Assembly: GCA_017995665.1 (NCBI GenBank)
Contig: JAGOIM010000043.1
Span: forward strand, 1 to 10,311
Length of the DNA stretch: 10,311 nucleotides
Reading direction: 5' to 3'
Source: Anaerolineaceae bacterium
Lineage (GTDB): Bacteria; Chloroflexota; Anaerolineae; Anaerolineales; Anaerolineaceae
Part shown: one piece after another, positions 1 to 7,462 of the stretch
How the letters are laid out: every line of letters begins with the position of its first letter
Position numbering within the stretch: position 1 is the stretch's first letter
Program-made: the position numbers and the translations under genes
Notes under the pieces: generated by a model
Told to the model about the DNA's origin: nothing
The model's input: the letters and a program-made list of their open reading frames with translations, nothing else
The model's database searches: none

Positions 1-176
1 TTTTTTGCAGAATCAATTAGGGTGTCGACGATAAAACTGGCAGGGGGAAGATCCGGCGAGCCCATATCAAGACGAATAACATCAACGCCTTTTTCCTGGA
101 GTTCGGCGAAAATTGGGGTGAGACCCGCGAAGAAATAAGGTTTTAAATTAGCAACAGTTTTTGATGGTTGTTTCAT
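1..176 (-). CDS. PLP-dependent class I/II aminotransferase, N-terminal fragment
   Basis: Only the first 58 codons are inside the window; the gene continues past position 1. The ATG at 176-174 is the only plausible start seen. The peptide has a helical lead-in followed by the segment VIRLDMGSPDLPP, which matches the N-terminal hallmark of fold-type-I aminotransferases (consensus roughly VIxLxxGxPDxPTP), as in aspartate, LL-diaminopimelate and MalY-like enzymes. Such enzymes transfer amino groups through pyridoxal phosphate in the cytoplasm. The PLP lysine and the substrate-specificity regions are not visible, so the substrate cannot be called. A GGAG at 193-196 is the only Shine-Dalgarno-like motif and sits 16 nt from the ATG, which is long. 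The gene is separated from lon by 331 bp and probably has its own promoter. Confidence 0.8.
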   Translation of the reverse strand, partial: MKQPSKTVANLKPYFFAGLTPIFAELQEKGVDVIRLDMGSPDLPPASFIVDTLIDSAK

Positions 177-208
177 AGTTAATTAAATGATTCTCCATTT
201 TTCTTTTT

Positions 209-214
209 ATTATA
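209..214 (-). promoter_or_regulatory. Probable -10 box for the aminotransferase gene
   Basis: The minus strand reads a perfect TATAAT here, 32 nt before the aminotransferase ATG. Transcription would start near 202, leaving a leader of about 26 nt that contains the GGAG at 193-196. No good TTGACA-like -35 box is visible about 17 nt further upstream, so the site rests on the -10 match and its position alone. Confidence 0.4.
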
Positions 215-254
215 AGCCAGTTGAGGAGAAAAATGGGAAAGAGGCGGTAGAGAA

Positions 255-282
255 AAGAGCCATGAGCCAAGAGCTAAGAGCC
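255..282. repeat. Short purine-rich imperfect tandem repeat
   Basis: About four imperfect copies of a 7-8 nt unit of the type AAGAGCC/CATGAGCC lie in the intergenic region. The repeat creates a chance reading frame on the minus strand with a low-complexity Leu-Ala-Gly-Ser-Trp-Leu stretch. It looks like simple-sequence DNA; no function can be assigned. Confidence 0.5.
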
Positions 283-300
283 TCGTGTGAGCGAATCTCA

Positions 301-397
301 GGCGGATTGAAAATGGGATAACGCATAATGATATCAAGGTTATAACATTTTCAATCAGGCCTATGCGAAAATTTCTTTTCCAAGGTCCGCTCTCTTG
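301..397. repeat. Intergenic hairpin repeat, copy 1
   Basis: This is the first of two related 97-bp units offset by exactly 101 bp. Its core is an 11-bp perfect inverted repeat, GATTGAAAATG at 305-315 and CATTTTCAATC at 346-356, with a 30-nt loop. Outside the core, GGC at 301-303 can pair with GCC at 359-361 past one mismatch and a bulged A357. A tail of about 35 nt (362-397) follows that resembles the tail of copy 2 and ends in CTTG in both. The loop shares TATCAA with copy 2. No U-run follows either strand of the hairpin, so it is not an ordinary intrinsic terminator. It could be a mobile miniature element, a processing or stability element in the lon 3' UTR, or a structured RNA. Confidence 0.6.
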
Positions 398-401
398 AAA
401 C

Positions 402-498
402 GGCTGATTGAAAGGGCACAACATAAACCAGTATCAAATTTCAAAGCCCTTTCAATCTAGCCCTACGTAAATTTTTACGTCAAAGGTTCGGGTTCTTG
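402..498. repeat. Intergenic hairpin repeat, copy 2, next to the lon stop
   Basis: The second unit has a longer stem: GGCT + GATTGAAAGGGC (402-417) pairs with GCCCTTTCAATC (446-457), a bulged T458, then AGCC (459-462), making 16 base pairs around a 28-nt loop. Compared with copy 1, the pairs A313-T348 and T314-A347 are both G-C here (414-449 and 415-448), so pairing is kept while both bases change. The tail 463-498 is similar to copy 1 but contains the near-palindrome at 465-480. The unit ends 9 bp from the lon stop codon, so it would be transcribed in the lon 3' UTR if transcription runs on. Confidence 0.6.
465..480. repeat. 16-bp near-palindrome in the tail of repeat copy 2
   Basis: ACGTAAA at 465-471 and TTTACGT at 474-480 are perfect inverted arms around TT. 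A two-base loop cannot form tightly in RNA, so it is more likely a dyad recognised by a DNA-binding protein, or chance in an AT-rich stretch. The matching part of copy 1 is not palindromic, which weakens a conserved role. Confidence 0.35.
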
Positions 499-507
499 TG
501 ACTCCGT

Positions 508-3021
508 TTATTCCTCTTCGCTTTTCTTGCTTGATTTACGCGGAGTTTTCTTTTTCGCCGCAATCAGTGGGTTGGCATATTTTAACTCGCCGATGATTGC
601 GGTTTCTAAGACCTGATCCATATGGTCGACGAAGACAATTTTCATCTCATCCAAAACCTGTTTCGGGACATCAATCAAGTCTTTCTCGTTTTTAGAAGGC
701 AAAATGACGGTTTTGATGCCTGAGCGGTGAGCAGCAAGGACTTTCTCGCGCACGCCGCCAATCTGCAAAACCCGTCCGCGCAGGGTGATTTCGCCGGTCA
801 TGGCGACTTCATGCCTGATTGGAATACACAGCGTAGCCGAAATCAAAGCCGTTGCCAGGGTTATGCCGGCACTGGGTCCGTCTTTGGGGATTGAACCCTC
901 AGGAACGTGGATGTGAATATCTGTCTCTTCGAAGAAATCCTCGGGAATTTCAAAGACTTTTTCGCGTGATTTAAGGTAACTCAAGGCAGCCTGAGCGGAT
1001 TCTTGCATAATTTCGCCAATTTGACCGGTGATTGAAAGATTACCTTTACCGGAAACGACCAGGACTTCGATGGGCATGATTTCGCCGCCATTTTCCGTCC
1101 AGGCGAGGGCAGTCGATACGCCAATTTCATCTTTGGCTTCGGCTGTCATCGGGAAGAATTCGACCGGACCAAGCAAGTCGGTAACGATTTCGGCTGTGAT
1201 TTTGGTCGGAAATTCCAAACCTTCTGCTTTTTTAGAGGCAAGTTTGCGTAAGACTGTTCCAATTTCGCGTCCTAAATTGCGAACACCGGCTTCGTAAGTG
1301 TAGCCAGAAATGATCAGGCGCAGGGCATCATCAGTGAACTCAATCGGTTCTTCGTCCAGTCCGTTCTCAAGCATTTGTTCAGGGATGAGGAATTGGCGGG
1401 AAATGATAATTTTGTCTTCTTCGATATAACCGGGGAAGTCAATCAATTCCATGCGGTCGAGCAAGGCAGGCGGAATACTGGCTACGGTATTAGCGGTCGT
1501 GATGAAAAAGACTTTGCTAAGGTCGTAGGGCACTTCCAGATAGTGGTCTGAAAAGGCGTGGTTTTGTTCGGGATCTAAAACCTCGAGCAGCGCTGCAGAT
1601 GGATCGCCATGAAAATCAGCGGAGAGTTTGTCAATTTCGTCGAGCATAAAAATCGGGTTGACAACTTTGGCTTTGGTCATGGTTTGCATAATTCGACCGG
1701 GAAGAGCGCCGATATAGGTCCGGCGATGACCACGGATTTCAGCTTCGTCGTGTACGCCACCAAGGGACATGCGGACGAATTTCCGGTTCATGGCAGTGGC
1801 AATCGACTGTCCGAGGGAAGTTTTGCCGGTGCCGGGAGGGCCAACGAAGCATAAAATCGGCAGGCGATTCTTCTTCGGGCGCAGGCTTTTGACAGCTAAG
1901 AATTCAATAATGCGGTCTTTAGCTTTTTTCAAGCCGTAATGGTTTCTGTCCAATATTTCGCGTGCCTTGGGAACATCGAGGTCGTCTATGGTTTCTTCAG
2001 ACCAAGGCAAGTCGAGCAGACTGTGGAGGTAGTTCGAAAGCATTCCGTTTTCGGGAGAGAGTGGGGGAGTGGAACGCAAACGGTCCAACTCTTTTTCTGC
2101 GACTTCGCGGACTTCGTCCGGTAAGACGCTTTCCTCCAATTGTGTTTCGAGCTTGAAGACATCCGGGTCGCTTGATTTACCGGAATTTAATTCGGTTTGA
2201 AGGCGGTTGATATGTTCGCGTAAAACAACTTCGCGCTGGCTTTTGTCAAAATCCTCATGAATATTACTGAGGACCCGCATGTCCAGTTCGGTCATTCGAA
2301 TCATGGCAACTAATTTAGCGTGAACCAGCTTGAGACGCGCCAAATCGTTGACTTCTTGAAGCATTTGCATTCTTTCGTGTGGGCTGATCGGGACATTGAC
2401 ACCAATAAAATCAGCCAATTTGCCAGCGGTTTCAATGTCTTCAGCAAAGCCGACCATTCTTTCGTCAACCGGTGATGGAAGCTCAGCATAGTGTGAAAAA
2501 CTAATCAGAGCTGAGCGCATTTCACTTTTGACTTCATTGGTTTTGCGGGCTGGAATTTCGACAACTTCAACATCAGCATACCAGTGTCCGGTTTTTTTAT
2601 AGGTCTTCAAAATTTGGACTCGATGGCGGGCATCGTAAAAAATATCATCGACAAATGGTTTGTCCATGTGCAGGTTTTTGGTCAACTCTCCAAAAGCAAT
2701 CTCTACACCGATAGGCATCAAATCCTCAAGGTTGGGTTCCTCGATATCTTCATAGCGAGGATAACAAGCGATCACACTGAAGTGCTCTTTCAGGGCATCA
2801 TACATCAAATCAGGATCGTGGACGTCATCGTTGTCATCTATTTTTGAAACAGCGTTCGGCAGAATAGGCTCGGTGTAGAACATCAATAAAGGAGCACTAA
2901 AGCGAGTCTGTTTTTTGTTGGTCATTCGACTTTTCGTGAGGAAGGCGGTCGTAAAAATTTGACCGTTAATCGAGTCGTCGTCGTCGAAAAAGTCTGGGAA
3001 ATTGTTTTCTCTGTAATTCAC
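508..3021 (-). CDS. lon: ATP-dependent Lon protease (endopeptidase La), divergent N-domain
   Basis: This 837-residue protein is a cytoplasmic Lon protease, which unfolds damaged or regulatory proteins with ATP and degrades them in a homo-hexameric chamber. Visible order: a variable acidic N-terminus (1-40), a LON substrate-binding domain (about 41-240), a helical/coiled-coil linker (about 240-350), an AAA+ module with Walker A GPPGTGKT (394-401) and Walker B IFMLDEID (457-464), and a C-terminal serine-lysine protease domain with Ser717 in PKDGPSAG and Lys760 in GGVREK. The 43-residue Ser-Lys spacing equals that of E. coli Lon (S679/K722). The start is GTG at 3021; it overlaps the folC stop as GTGA and has AAAAGGA 5 nt upstream. 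The N-domain lacks the usual LPVLPLRD...FPG opening, and the protein ends in a Lys-rich then Glu-rich tail. Both active sites look intact, so it should be active; it may be one of several Lon paralogues. Confidence 0.95.
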   Translation of the reverse strand: MNYRENNFPDFFDDDDSINGQIFTTAFLTKSRMTNKKQTRFSAPLLMFYTEPILPNAVSKIDDNDDVHDPDLMYDALKEHFSVIACYPRYEDIEEPNLEDLMPIGVEIAFGELTKNLHMDKPFVDDIFYDARHRVQILKTYKKTGHWYADVEVVEIPARKTNEVKSEMRSALISFSHYAELPSPVDERMVGFAEDIETAGKLADFIGVNVPISPHERMQMLQEVNDLARLKLVHAKLVAMIRMTELDMRVLSNIHEDFDKSQREVVLREHINRLQTELNSGKSSDPDVFKLETQLEESVLPDEVREVAEKELDRLRSTPPLSPENGMLSNYLHSLLDLPWSEETIDDLDVPKAREILDRNHYGLKKAKDRIIEFLAVKSLRPKKNRLPILCFVGPPGTGKTSLGQSIATAMNRKFVRMSLGGVHDEAEIRGHRRTYIGALPGRIMQTMTKAKVVNPIFMLDEIDKLSADFHGDPSAALLEVLDPEQNHAFSDHYLEVPYDLSKVFFITTANTVASIPPALLDRMELIDFPGYIEEDKIIISRQFLIPEQMLENGLDEEPIEFTDDALRLIISGYTYEAGVRNLGREIGTVLRKLASKKAEGLEFPTKITAEIVTDLLGPVEFFPMTAEAKDEIGVSTALAWTENGGEIMPIEVLVVSGKGNLSITGQIGEIMQESAQAALSYLKSREKVFEIPEDFFEETDIHIHVPEGSIPKDGPSAGITLATALISATLCIPIRHEVAMTGEITLRGRVLQIGGVREKVLAAHRSGIKTVILPSKNEKDLIDVPKQVLDEMKIVFVDHMDQVLETAIIGELKYANPLIAAKKKTPRKSSKKSEEE

Positions 3022-4406
3022 TTGGTTCCTTTTGTCGTTTGCATTTCATGCCAGATTGAACGAGCGGCAGCGGCAATAAAGATGCTGCCGGTGATGAGTA
3101 TACCCTTTGAATCCCTGGCAAGTGAGAGGGCTTGTGCAAGCGCATCTTCAGGTTTATCAATAGCCAGGACGGGAAGATTATATTTTTCAATCAAAGCCTT
3201 CAATTCCTCAGCTGTTGCAGCGCGAGGATGAAGCGATTGAGTGGTAATGACCGATTCACAACGTGGCAGAAGTGCATCCAGCATATCTGCCATGGATTTA
3301 TCAGCAGAAGCACCAAAAATCAAGATGAATGGTCGTGTACCGAAGTATTCGTTGATTGTTTTCGCGAGGTGCTGCATTGAGTCACCGTTATGGGCAGAAT
3401 CTGCCACGATAGGGGGATCTTCGCGCAGAATTTCAAAACGAGCAGGCCATTGAACTTGTTTGAAGCCTTCGCTGATACTCTTTCGAGTAATTTTAAAACC
3501 TTTTTGGCGAAGGATATCAAGAGCAGCAATTGCCGCAGAGGCATTATCCAATTGATGGGCACCCAACAAAGGCGTGCTGAGTTTCAGGGCTGTTTTTGTG
3601 CTGATAGATTTGCCTTTGACGGCTTTATTTTTGCTTTGAATGGTGAAAATTTGCTGACGCAGAGTATGGCTGACAGGCAGAAGTTCGTACTCCTGCTTGG
3701 TTTCAACCACCGGAGCCTGGCGTTCTTTGGCAATTTCAAGCAAGGCTTGCCGGGCTTCTTCTTGTTGCGGAGCAATGACAAGCGGTTTGCCGGGCTTGAT
3801 GATGCCACCTTTTTCGGCGGCAATTTCTGCCAGCGTGTTGCCTAAGACCGACATGTGGTCATAGGAAATCGAAGTGATAACAGAGACGAGCGGGTCAATG
3901 ACGTTGGTGGCGTCCAATCTTCCGCCCAAGCCGACTTCCAAGACAGCAATATCAACTTTTTCTTGAACAAAATATTCAAAAGCCATTGCCGTGGTCAGCT
4001 CGAAAGTGGTGGTTTCGGGCACTATTTCGGTCAAGGGGCGCATTTTGTCTGCCAGTTCGATGACGCGTTCTTCGCTAATCATCTCGTGGTTGATCATAAT
4101 CCGTTCGCGAAAGTCTTCCAAATGGGGGGAGGTATAAATGCCAACCTTGTAACCGCTGGCAATCAGCACTGAGGAGATTAATGAAACCGTTGAGCCTTTG
4201 CCTTTGGTTCCGGCAACATGGACAGCGGGGAATTTGTTTTCGGGATGGCCAAGAAGTTCCATCAAATGGTTCATTCGGTCGAGCTTGAAAAAGCGATGCT
4301 GGTCATCAACATGTCTTTTCATGCTGAAATCAACCCAGCTGTAAATCCAGTCCAGGGTTTCCTGATATTTTTTATTGGTATTGGGTGGCAGAAGTTGTCT
4401 ACTCAT
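3018..4406 (-). CDS. folC: Folylpolyglutamate synthase / dihydrofolate synthase
   Basis: FolC adds glutamate to dihydropteroate and/or tetrahydrofolate using ATP, in the cytoplasm, completing and retaining folate cofactors. The Mur-ligase-type layout is clear: P-loop GTKGKGST at residues 66-73 of the 462-residue form, TSPHL (92-96), the Mg/ATP segment EVGLGGRLDATNV (157-169), the YDH motif near 182-184, LGAHQLDNA linking the central domain (281-289), WPARFE (320-325) and DSAHN (336-340) in the C-terminal domain. Length is normal for the family. I chose the ATG at 4406, which overlaps the previous stop by 8 bp as ATGAGTAG; a GAGG lies 15 nt upstream, so the site is weak and coupling is likely. 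An in-frame ATG at 4421 and a TTG at 4427 are alternatives adding 5 or 7 residues. Whether it does both reactions or only polyglutamylation cannot be read from sequence. Confidence 0.95.
   Translation of the reverse strand: MSRQLLPPNTNKKYQETLDWIYSWVDFSMKRHVDDQHRFFKLDRMNHLMELLGHPENKFPAVHVAGTKGKGSTVSLISSVLIASGYKVGIYTSPHLEDFRERIMINHEMISEERVIELADKMRPLTEIVPETTTFELTTAMAFEYFVQEKVDIAVLEVGLGGRLDATNVIDPLVSVITSISYDHMSVLGNTLAEIAAEKGGIIKPGKPLVIAPQQEEARQALLEIAKERQAPVVETKQEYELLPVSHTLRQQIFTIQSKNKAVKGKSISTKTALKLSTPLLGAHQLDNASAAIAALDILRQKGFKITRKSISEGFKQVQWPARFEILREDPPIVADSAHNGDSMQHLAKTINEYFGTRPFILIFGASADKSMADMLDALLPRCESVITTQSLHPRAATAEELKALIEKYNLPVLAIDKPEDALAQALSLARDSKGILITGSIFIAAAARSIWHEMQTTKGTK
3027..3033 (-). 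promoter_or_regulatory. Ribosome binding site that fixes the lon GTG start
   Basis: The minus strand reads AAAAGGA, 5 nt before the GTG of lon, inside the last codons of folC. Together with the 4-bp stop/start overlap it supports translational coupling of folC and lon and favours GTG over the later internal ATG at codon 33. Confidence 0.65.
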
Positions 4407-6402
4407 TTGACGGTAACACATCCTCAATTAAAATGTAGCCGATGTTGGCATAATCACCGGAGGTGTATTCAATCAAAATACATTCACGGTTAAATTCATC
4501 AAAACGACGCTCAGGCATGGAGAGCATTTGGACGACCATCCCTTCGCGCAAGCGACCAAAGGAACTGTATTGGCCATAACAACCCTGGCGCACCCAAACA
4601 TCACGCAAAGTTCTGACATAGGCGACCGGCGTAGGTGTAACCGTGCTGGTAGGCGTCGGCGAATAGTCCGGCGTTGGTGTCAGCGTAATGGTCGGGGTCA
4701 TCGTGATAGTCGGCGTCAGCGTTGAGGTAGGGGTCATTGTCGCGGTTGGTGTCCGGGCAAGGTCGCGTTCGTAGGCTGCATTTTCAATTGCCCGGGCTGC
4801 GGCGCTGATGCCGACGATTAACAAGACCACAAGCAAGAGTCCGGCGAATCCGGCAACCAGATAGGTAGGCAAAAATCCGCGCTTGAGGTCCAAAATTCTC
4901 GGGTCTTGGGGGAAGCGTTTGCGAGCTTTTGAGCTGATTCGGAGCGCATCAAGAGCAAAAAATTTATTTCCACTTTCAAGTGCTTGTTCAGCACGTTGGA
5001 TGGCATCCTCACTGCTGCTGATTTCAGTTTCAAGTTGACTGATTTCGTTTTCGAGGGAGAGGCTTTGGGAGTCGTAAGCATCAAGCTGGCGTAAATAGTC
5101 GAGGTTTTCGCGGGCACCATTCACTTTTTCGCGCGCCAAGGCGGCGGTCGGTGCCAGAGCGGCTTCGTTTTTGAAGCGGAGGGTGTTATCCAGGAGTGAT
5201 TGAATTGTCGCAGGAATAAGCAAATCGAGCCGATTGCGCAATCTTGCCAATTGGTCAATCTCGCCATATTTCATGCGGATTTTTTCGAGTTTGCTCTTGG
5301 CGTCGGCAAGTTTGGCAGGGGGAATTTTTCCGCTCAGGGAGACCAAATCGCTGACTTCATTGAGCATAGTGATATCAGCACGCACTTCGTTGGCTTTGTC
5401 GATATATTCCGGGATGGCAACTGCACTGGCTGCGGTTTGAATTTTACCCAAGGCGGCAACCAATTCGCCTTGCGAAAGCAGATTTTGACCTTCGCGATAG
5501 ACGTCAAATGCCTGCATTTGGTTTTCGAGGTCATGACGGAGCTCTTCGCCTTCACGCCAGCGTTTGATGCCGGCATCTTCGAGATGGTCAAAGGCTTCGT
5601 CAAGGTAATTCAGGGCGACTTGATAGCGAAAAACGCGGGCAGCCGATTGTGCCTTACCGTAAGCTTTACCTGCTTCGGGGGGAAGGGCGACCGATGGAAT
5701 GTTACCGGAGCGGAGGTATTCTTCCGCTTCGCTGTGATGTTCCTGAGCGCGGGTCCAACCCGGTTCCATTTGAATTACTTTTTCATAGAGCGGGATGGCA
5801 ACCTGATAATTGCCTTTGTAAAAAGCTTCTTCAGCCTGATCCATCATCCGTTCAGCTTCAGGGTCATGGGCGGATTGGAAGAAACGCTTTAAGGGGTCGT
5901 TATCGATTCCACCCGGATTGTCACCGCTTAAGCTTGAACGGGTGATTGGCGTCGGATCGGCTTCAAAATTGCCCAAAAGCGGTGCTGTCGGGGATGTTTG
6001 ATTGAGGCTTTCATCAGAAGCTGTTAGAGGAATTTGAGGAGCTTCATCAAAGCGGGGAAGTGGTTGAGCGTTTTCTGCGCCTAATGGTGCTATCTCTTGA
6101 TCGCTCGGTGTTCTGATTTCAGATTGAACGTTTTCTGGGGTTTCGGCGGATGGCTCAGATTCCAGGTTTTGAGCTGGCTGAGCCGAGGATGTCATGCCAC
6201 GACGACTGCGTTCACGCCGTATTTCGCGCAGCAGTCGATTAGCTTCTTCAAGCTCGTCAATCCCAACGCGGTCGCCGATGCGGTTTGTCGCCAAAGCTTC
6301 CAGATAATTCGAAAGACCGGTTTCGGCTTCAAGAAGCTCGTCGTCACCGGGGTTTAGTTTGGTGAGTACATTTTTTGCCTGTTCAATTAAAGAACTGATC
6401 AT
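4399..6402 (-). CDS. TPR-like membrane protein with Thr-Pro linker and external SH3-like domain
   Basis: This 667-residue protein has no recognised name. Order seen: a helical N-terminus (1-68); a low-complexity Pro/Ser/Glu-rich stretch (70-170); a TPR-like helix pair with the AFYKGNYQVAIPLYEKVIQMEP pattern split around 193-214, followed by further helical repeats to about 500, with likely coiled coil near 440-475; one hydrophobic helix (511-531); a Thr-Pro linker (551-592); and a C-terminal bacterial SH3-like domain (594-663) with DVWVRQGCYGQYSSFGRLREG as its core. No signal peptide is present. Many Arg/Lys precede the helix, so by the positive-inside rule the TPR part is cytoplasmic and the SH3-like domain is outside. 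Cys608 and Cys641 could form a disulfide there. Start ATG has AGGAGA 5 nt upstream. It sits 24 bp after a kinase-fold gene and overlaps folC. A scaffold or sensor role for the kinases is inferred, not shown. Confidence 0.85.
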   Translation of the reverse strand: MISSLIEQAKNVLTKLNPGDDELLEAETGLSNYLEALATNRIGDRVGIDELEEANRLLREIRRERSRRGMTSSAQPAQNLESEPSAETPENVQSEIRTPSDQEIAPLGAENAQPLPRFDEAPQIPLTASDESLNQTSPTAPLLGNFEADPTPITRSSLSGDNPGGIDNDPLKRFFQSAHDPEAERMMDQAEEAFYKGNYQVAIPLYEKVIQMEPGWTRAQEHHSEAEEYLRSGNIPSVALPPEAGKAYGKAQSAARVFRYQVALNYLDEAFDHLEDAGIKRWREGEELRHDLENQMQAFDVYREGQNLLSQGELVAALGKIQTAASAVAIPEYIDKANEVRADITMLNEVSDLVSLSGKIPPAKLADAKSKLEKIRMKYGEIDQLARLRNRLDLLIPATIQSLLDNTLRFKNEAALAPTAALAREKVNGARENLDYLRQLDAYDSQSLSLENEISQLETEISSSEDAIQRAEQALESGNKFFALDALRISSKARKRFPQDPRILDLKRGFLPTYLVAGFAGLLLVVLLIVGISAAARAIENAAYERDLARTPTATMTPTSTLTPTITMTPTITLTPTPDYSPTPTSTVTPTPVAYVRTLRDVWVRQGCYGQYSSFGRLREGMVVQMLSMPERRFDEFNRECILIEYTSGDYANIGYILIEDVLPSNE
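4627..4752 (-). repeat. In-frame Thr-Pro linker repeat
   Basis: Residues 551-592 of the TPR/SH3 protein are built from degenerate TPT-x-T units, and the DNA shows a loose 12-24 bp periodicity of GGTGTCGG-like words on the + strand. Such linkers commonly join a membrane helix to an extracellular domain in Chloroflexota proteins. The stretch may vary in copy number between strains. Confidence 0.7.
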
Positions 6403-6407
6403 AATTG

Positions 6408-6413
6408 TCTCCT
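6408..6413 (-). promoter_or_regulatory. Strong ribosome binding site of the TPR/SH3 gene
   Basis: The minus strand reads AGGAGA, 5 nt before the ATG at 6402. It is the best Shine-Dalgarno sequence in the window and lies in the 24-bp gap after the small kinase-fold gene. It suggests that the TPR/SH3 protein is initiated independently and perhaps made in larger amount than its neighbours. Confidence 0.7.
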
Positions 6414-6426
6414 GAGAATGGCAGGT

Positions 6427-7437
6427 CTAAAGACGTTTGCTTTGCAAAAGCTGCAAAGCCGCCTTCATTTCGCTGGGGTTTTTGAATTGCCCGTCCAAAG
6501 CTTGTGCGAGGAAGAGCATTTCGCCTTCGTTCAAACGATTCTGCACGTCGTAGGAATAGCTCGCTTTGAAATGTGTGGGAGAAGCGGCTATTTCTTCGGG
6601 ACGGTTTGCACCGACTGCAACCGAGCCGGGTGCCTGCCTGCCGGTAAAGATGTGATGGATTGCGCGCGAACTGAGCTGAATCATATCGGCCTGTTGCACT
6701 TCGGGTCCAAAGGTTTTTGGTTGCCAATGTCCAATATTCCAATCGATGATAATGACTTTCTGCCGGAATTCGTTCCAGTAGTAATGTAGCAATTTGTGAT
6801 CGAGGAAGCTTGCTCCGCGAGCATGGGCATTTTCAAGAATTGTGCAAATCTGAACTGATATGTCCAAAACTTGTTTCATGCTCAAATTGCGGACGAAGTT
6901 TCCACGGGTGTAGCCGGCATCGCAAAGCAGATAGAGATTATCTTCCCAGCGTCTTTCAAGAATTAGAAAAGGTAGCCAGCCATCTTCAATGCGCTCTTCA
7001 AACTGGGCGAGCAAATCTTCGATTTCATCAACTTCGAAGATTGCCATTTCGCCTTTAATGTTAGCCGCACTACCCTGAGCTTGCATTTGTTTGGTAAGAG
7101 GGGCAATCTCGGTGGGCCAAACGGTTCCTGCTGCCGGTTTGAGGAAACCAGCTTGGAGCATTGGGGTTAAATTATCCAATCCGCGCAAGTTGGCGAGGAT
7201 TTTATATTCTTCGATAAAAAGTGGTTTGGCATAGGATATTTTGTCATGCCGCATCACTTTAAAAGCCGGATCCCAACCAAATGGGTTTCTTCCGGAGGCG
7301 TGTTTATAGAGAAAAACACGTGCGCTTGAGCCACCGGCTTCGGGAATGGCAAAGTCGTGCTGACCGGCGGTAAACCATGTATCGAGCGGTTCTGCCAAAT
7401 AAAAGCCGCTTTGGGAATCTAATTTAATTTGTTGCAT
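6427..7437 (-). CDS. Small protein-kinase-fold protein (possible Ser/Thr kinase or pseudokinase)
   Basis: The 336 residues follow the order of a protein-kinase domain but match no standard family I can name. Visible landmarks: a Gly/Ser loop GGSSARV (35-41), Lys60 in AFKVMR as the VAIK lysine, Glu76/77 in FIEEYKIL as the helix-C glutamate, a hinge near FLILERRWED (157-166), helix E ending in AHARG (204-208), a catalytic loop with Asp213, Lys215, His218 and Trp221, and IDWN with Asp232 in place of DFG. The end (308-331) resembles the last kinase helix pair. In canonical kinases the position of His218 is Asn, so metal binding may be altered; activity is uncertain. There is no transmembrane segment. 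ATG at 7437 has only a weak GGAT upstream. It lies 25 bp after the larger kinase-fold gene, shares the DxKxxHxxW signature with it, and is probably co-expressed. Confidence 0.75.
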   Translation of the reverse strand: MQQIKLDSQSGFYLAEPLDTWFTAGQHDFAIPEAGGSSARVFLYKHASGRNPFGWDPAFKVMRHDKISYAKPLFIEEYKILANLRGLDNLTPMLQAGFLKPAAGTVWPTEIAPLTKQMQAQGSAANIKGEMAIFEVDEIEDLLAQFEERIEDGWLPFLILERRWEDNLYLLCDAGYTRGNFVRNLSMKQVLDISVQICTILENAHARGASFLDHKLLHYYWNEFRQKVIIIDWNIGHWQPKTFGPEVQQADMIQLSSRAIHHIFTGRQAPGSVAVGANRPEEIAASPTHFKASYSYDVQNRLNEGEMLFLAQALDGQFKNPSEMKAALQLLQSKRL

Positions 7438-7462
7438 ATTTTATCCGTAAATTCGGTTTATT

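Noticed and set aside
179..424. 81-codon minus-strand reading frame in the intergenic region
   Set aside because: It runs through both the simple repeat and the hairpin repeat, has a low-complexity Leu/Ser/Trp peptide, no good ribosome binding site, and overlaps the probable aminotransferase promoter.
402..462. Intrinsic terminator for lon
   Set aside because: The stem is long but has a 28-nt loop and no T-run after it on the minus strand; it does not fit a Rho-independent terminator.
301..498. CRISPR-like motif TTTCAATC / GATTGAAA
   Set aside because: The words resemble CRISPR repeat ends, but there are only two diverged units 101 bp apart, no constant 25-40 bp spacers and no cas genes.
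3390..3845. 151-codon plus-strand reading frame inside folC
   Set aside because: It is an antisense shadow of a conserved FolC coding region with no domain signal of its own.
3018..4406. DSAHN in FolC as a loss of the usual DGAHN motif
   Set aside because: The second position of this motif varies in the family (for example E. coli has DVAHN), so it is not evidence of lost function.
5200..5892. 230-codon plus-strand reading frame antisense to the TPR/SH3 gene
   Set aside because: It mirrors the codon pattern of the opposite gene, shows no recognisable domain, and the minus-strand protein has clear TPR, membrane and SH3 features.
5649..5945. 98-codon plus-strand reading frame
   Set aside because: Arg/Leu-rich translation typical of an antisense frame; no start context or homology visible.
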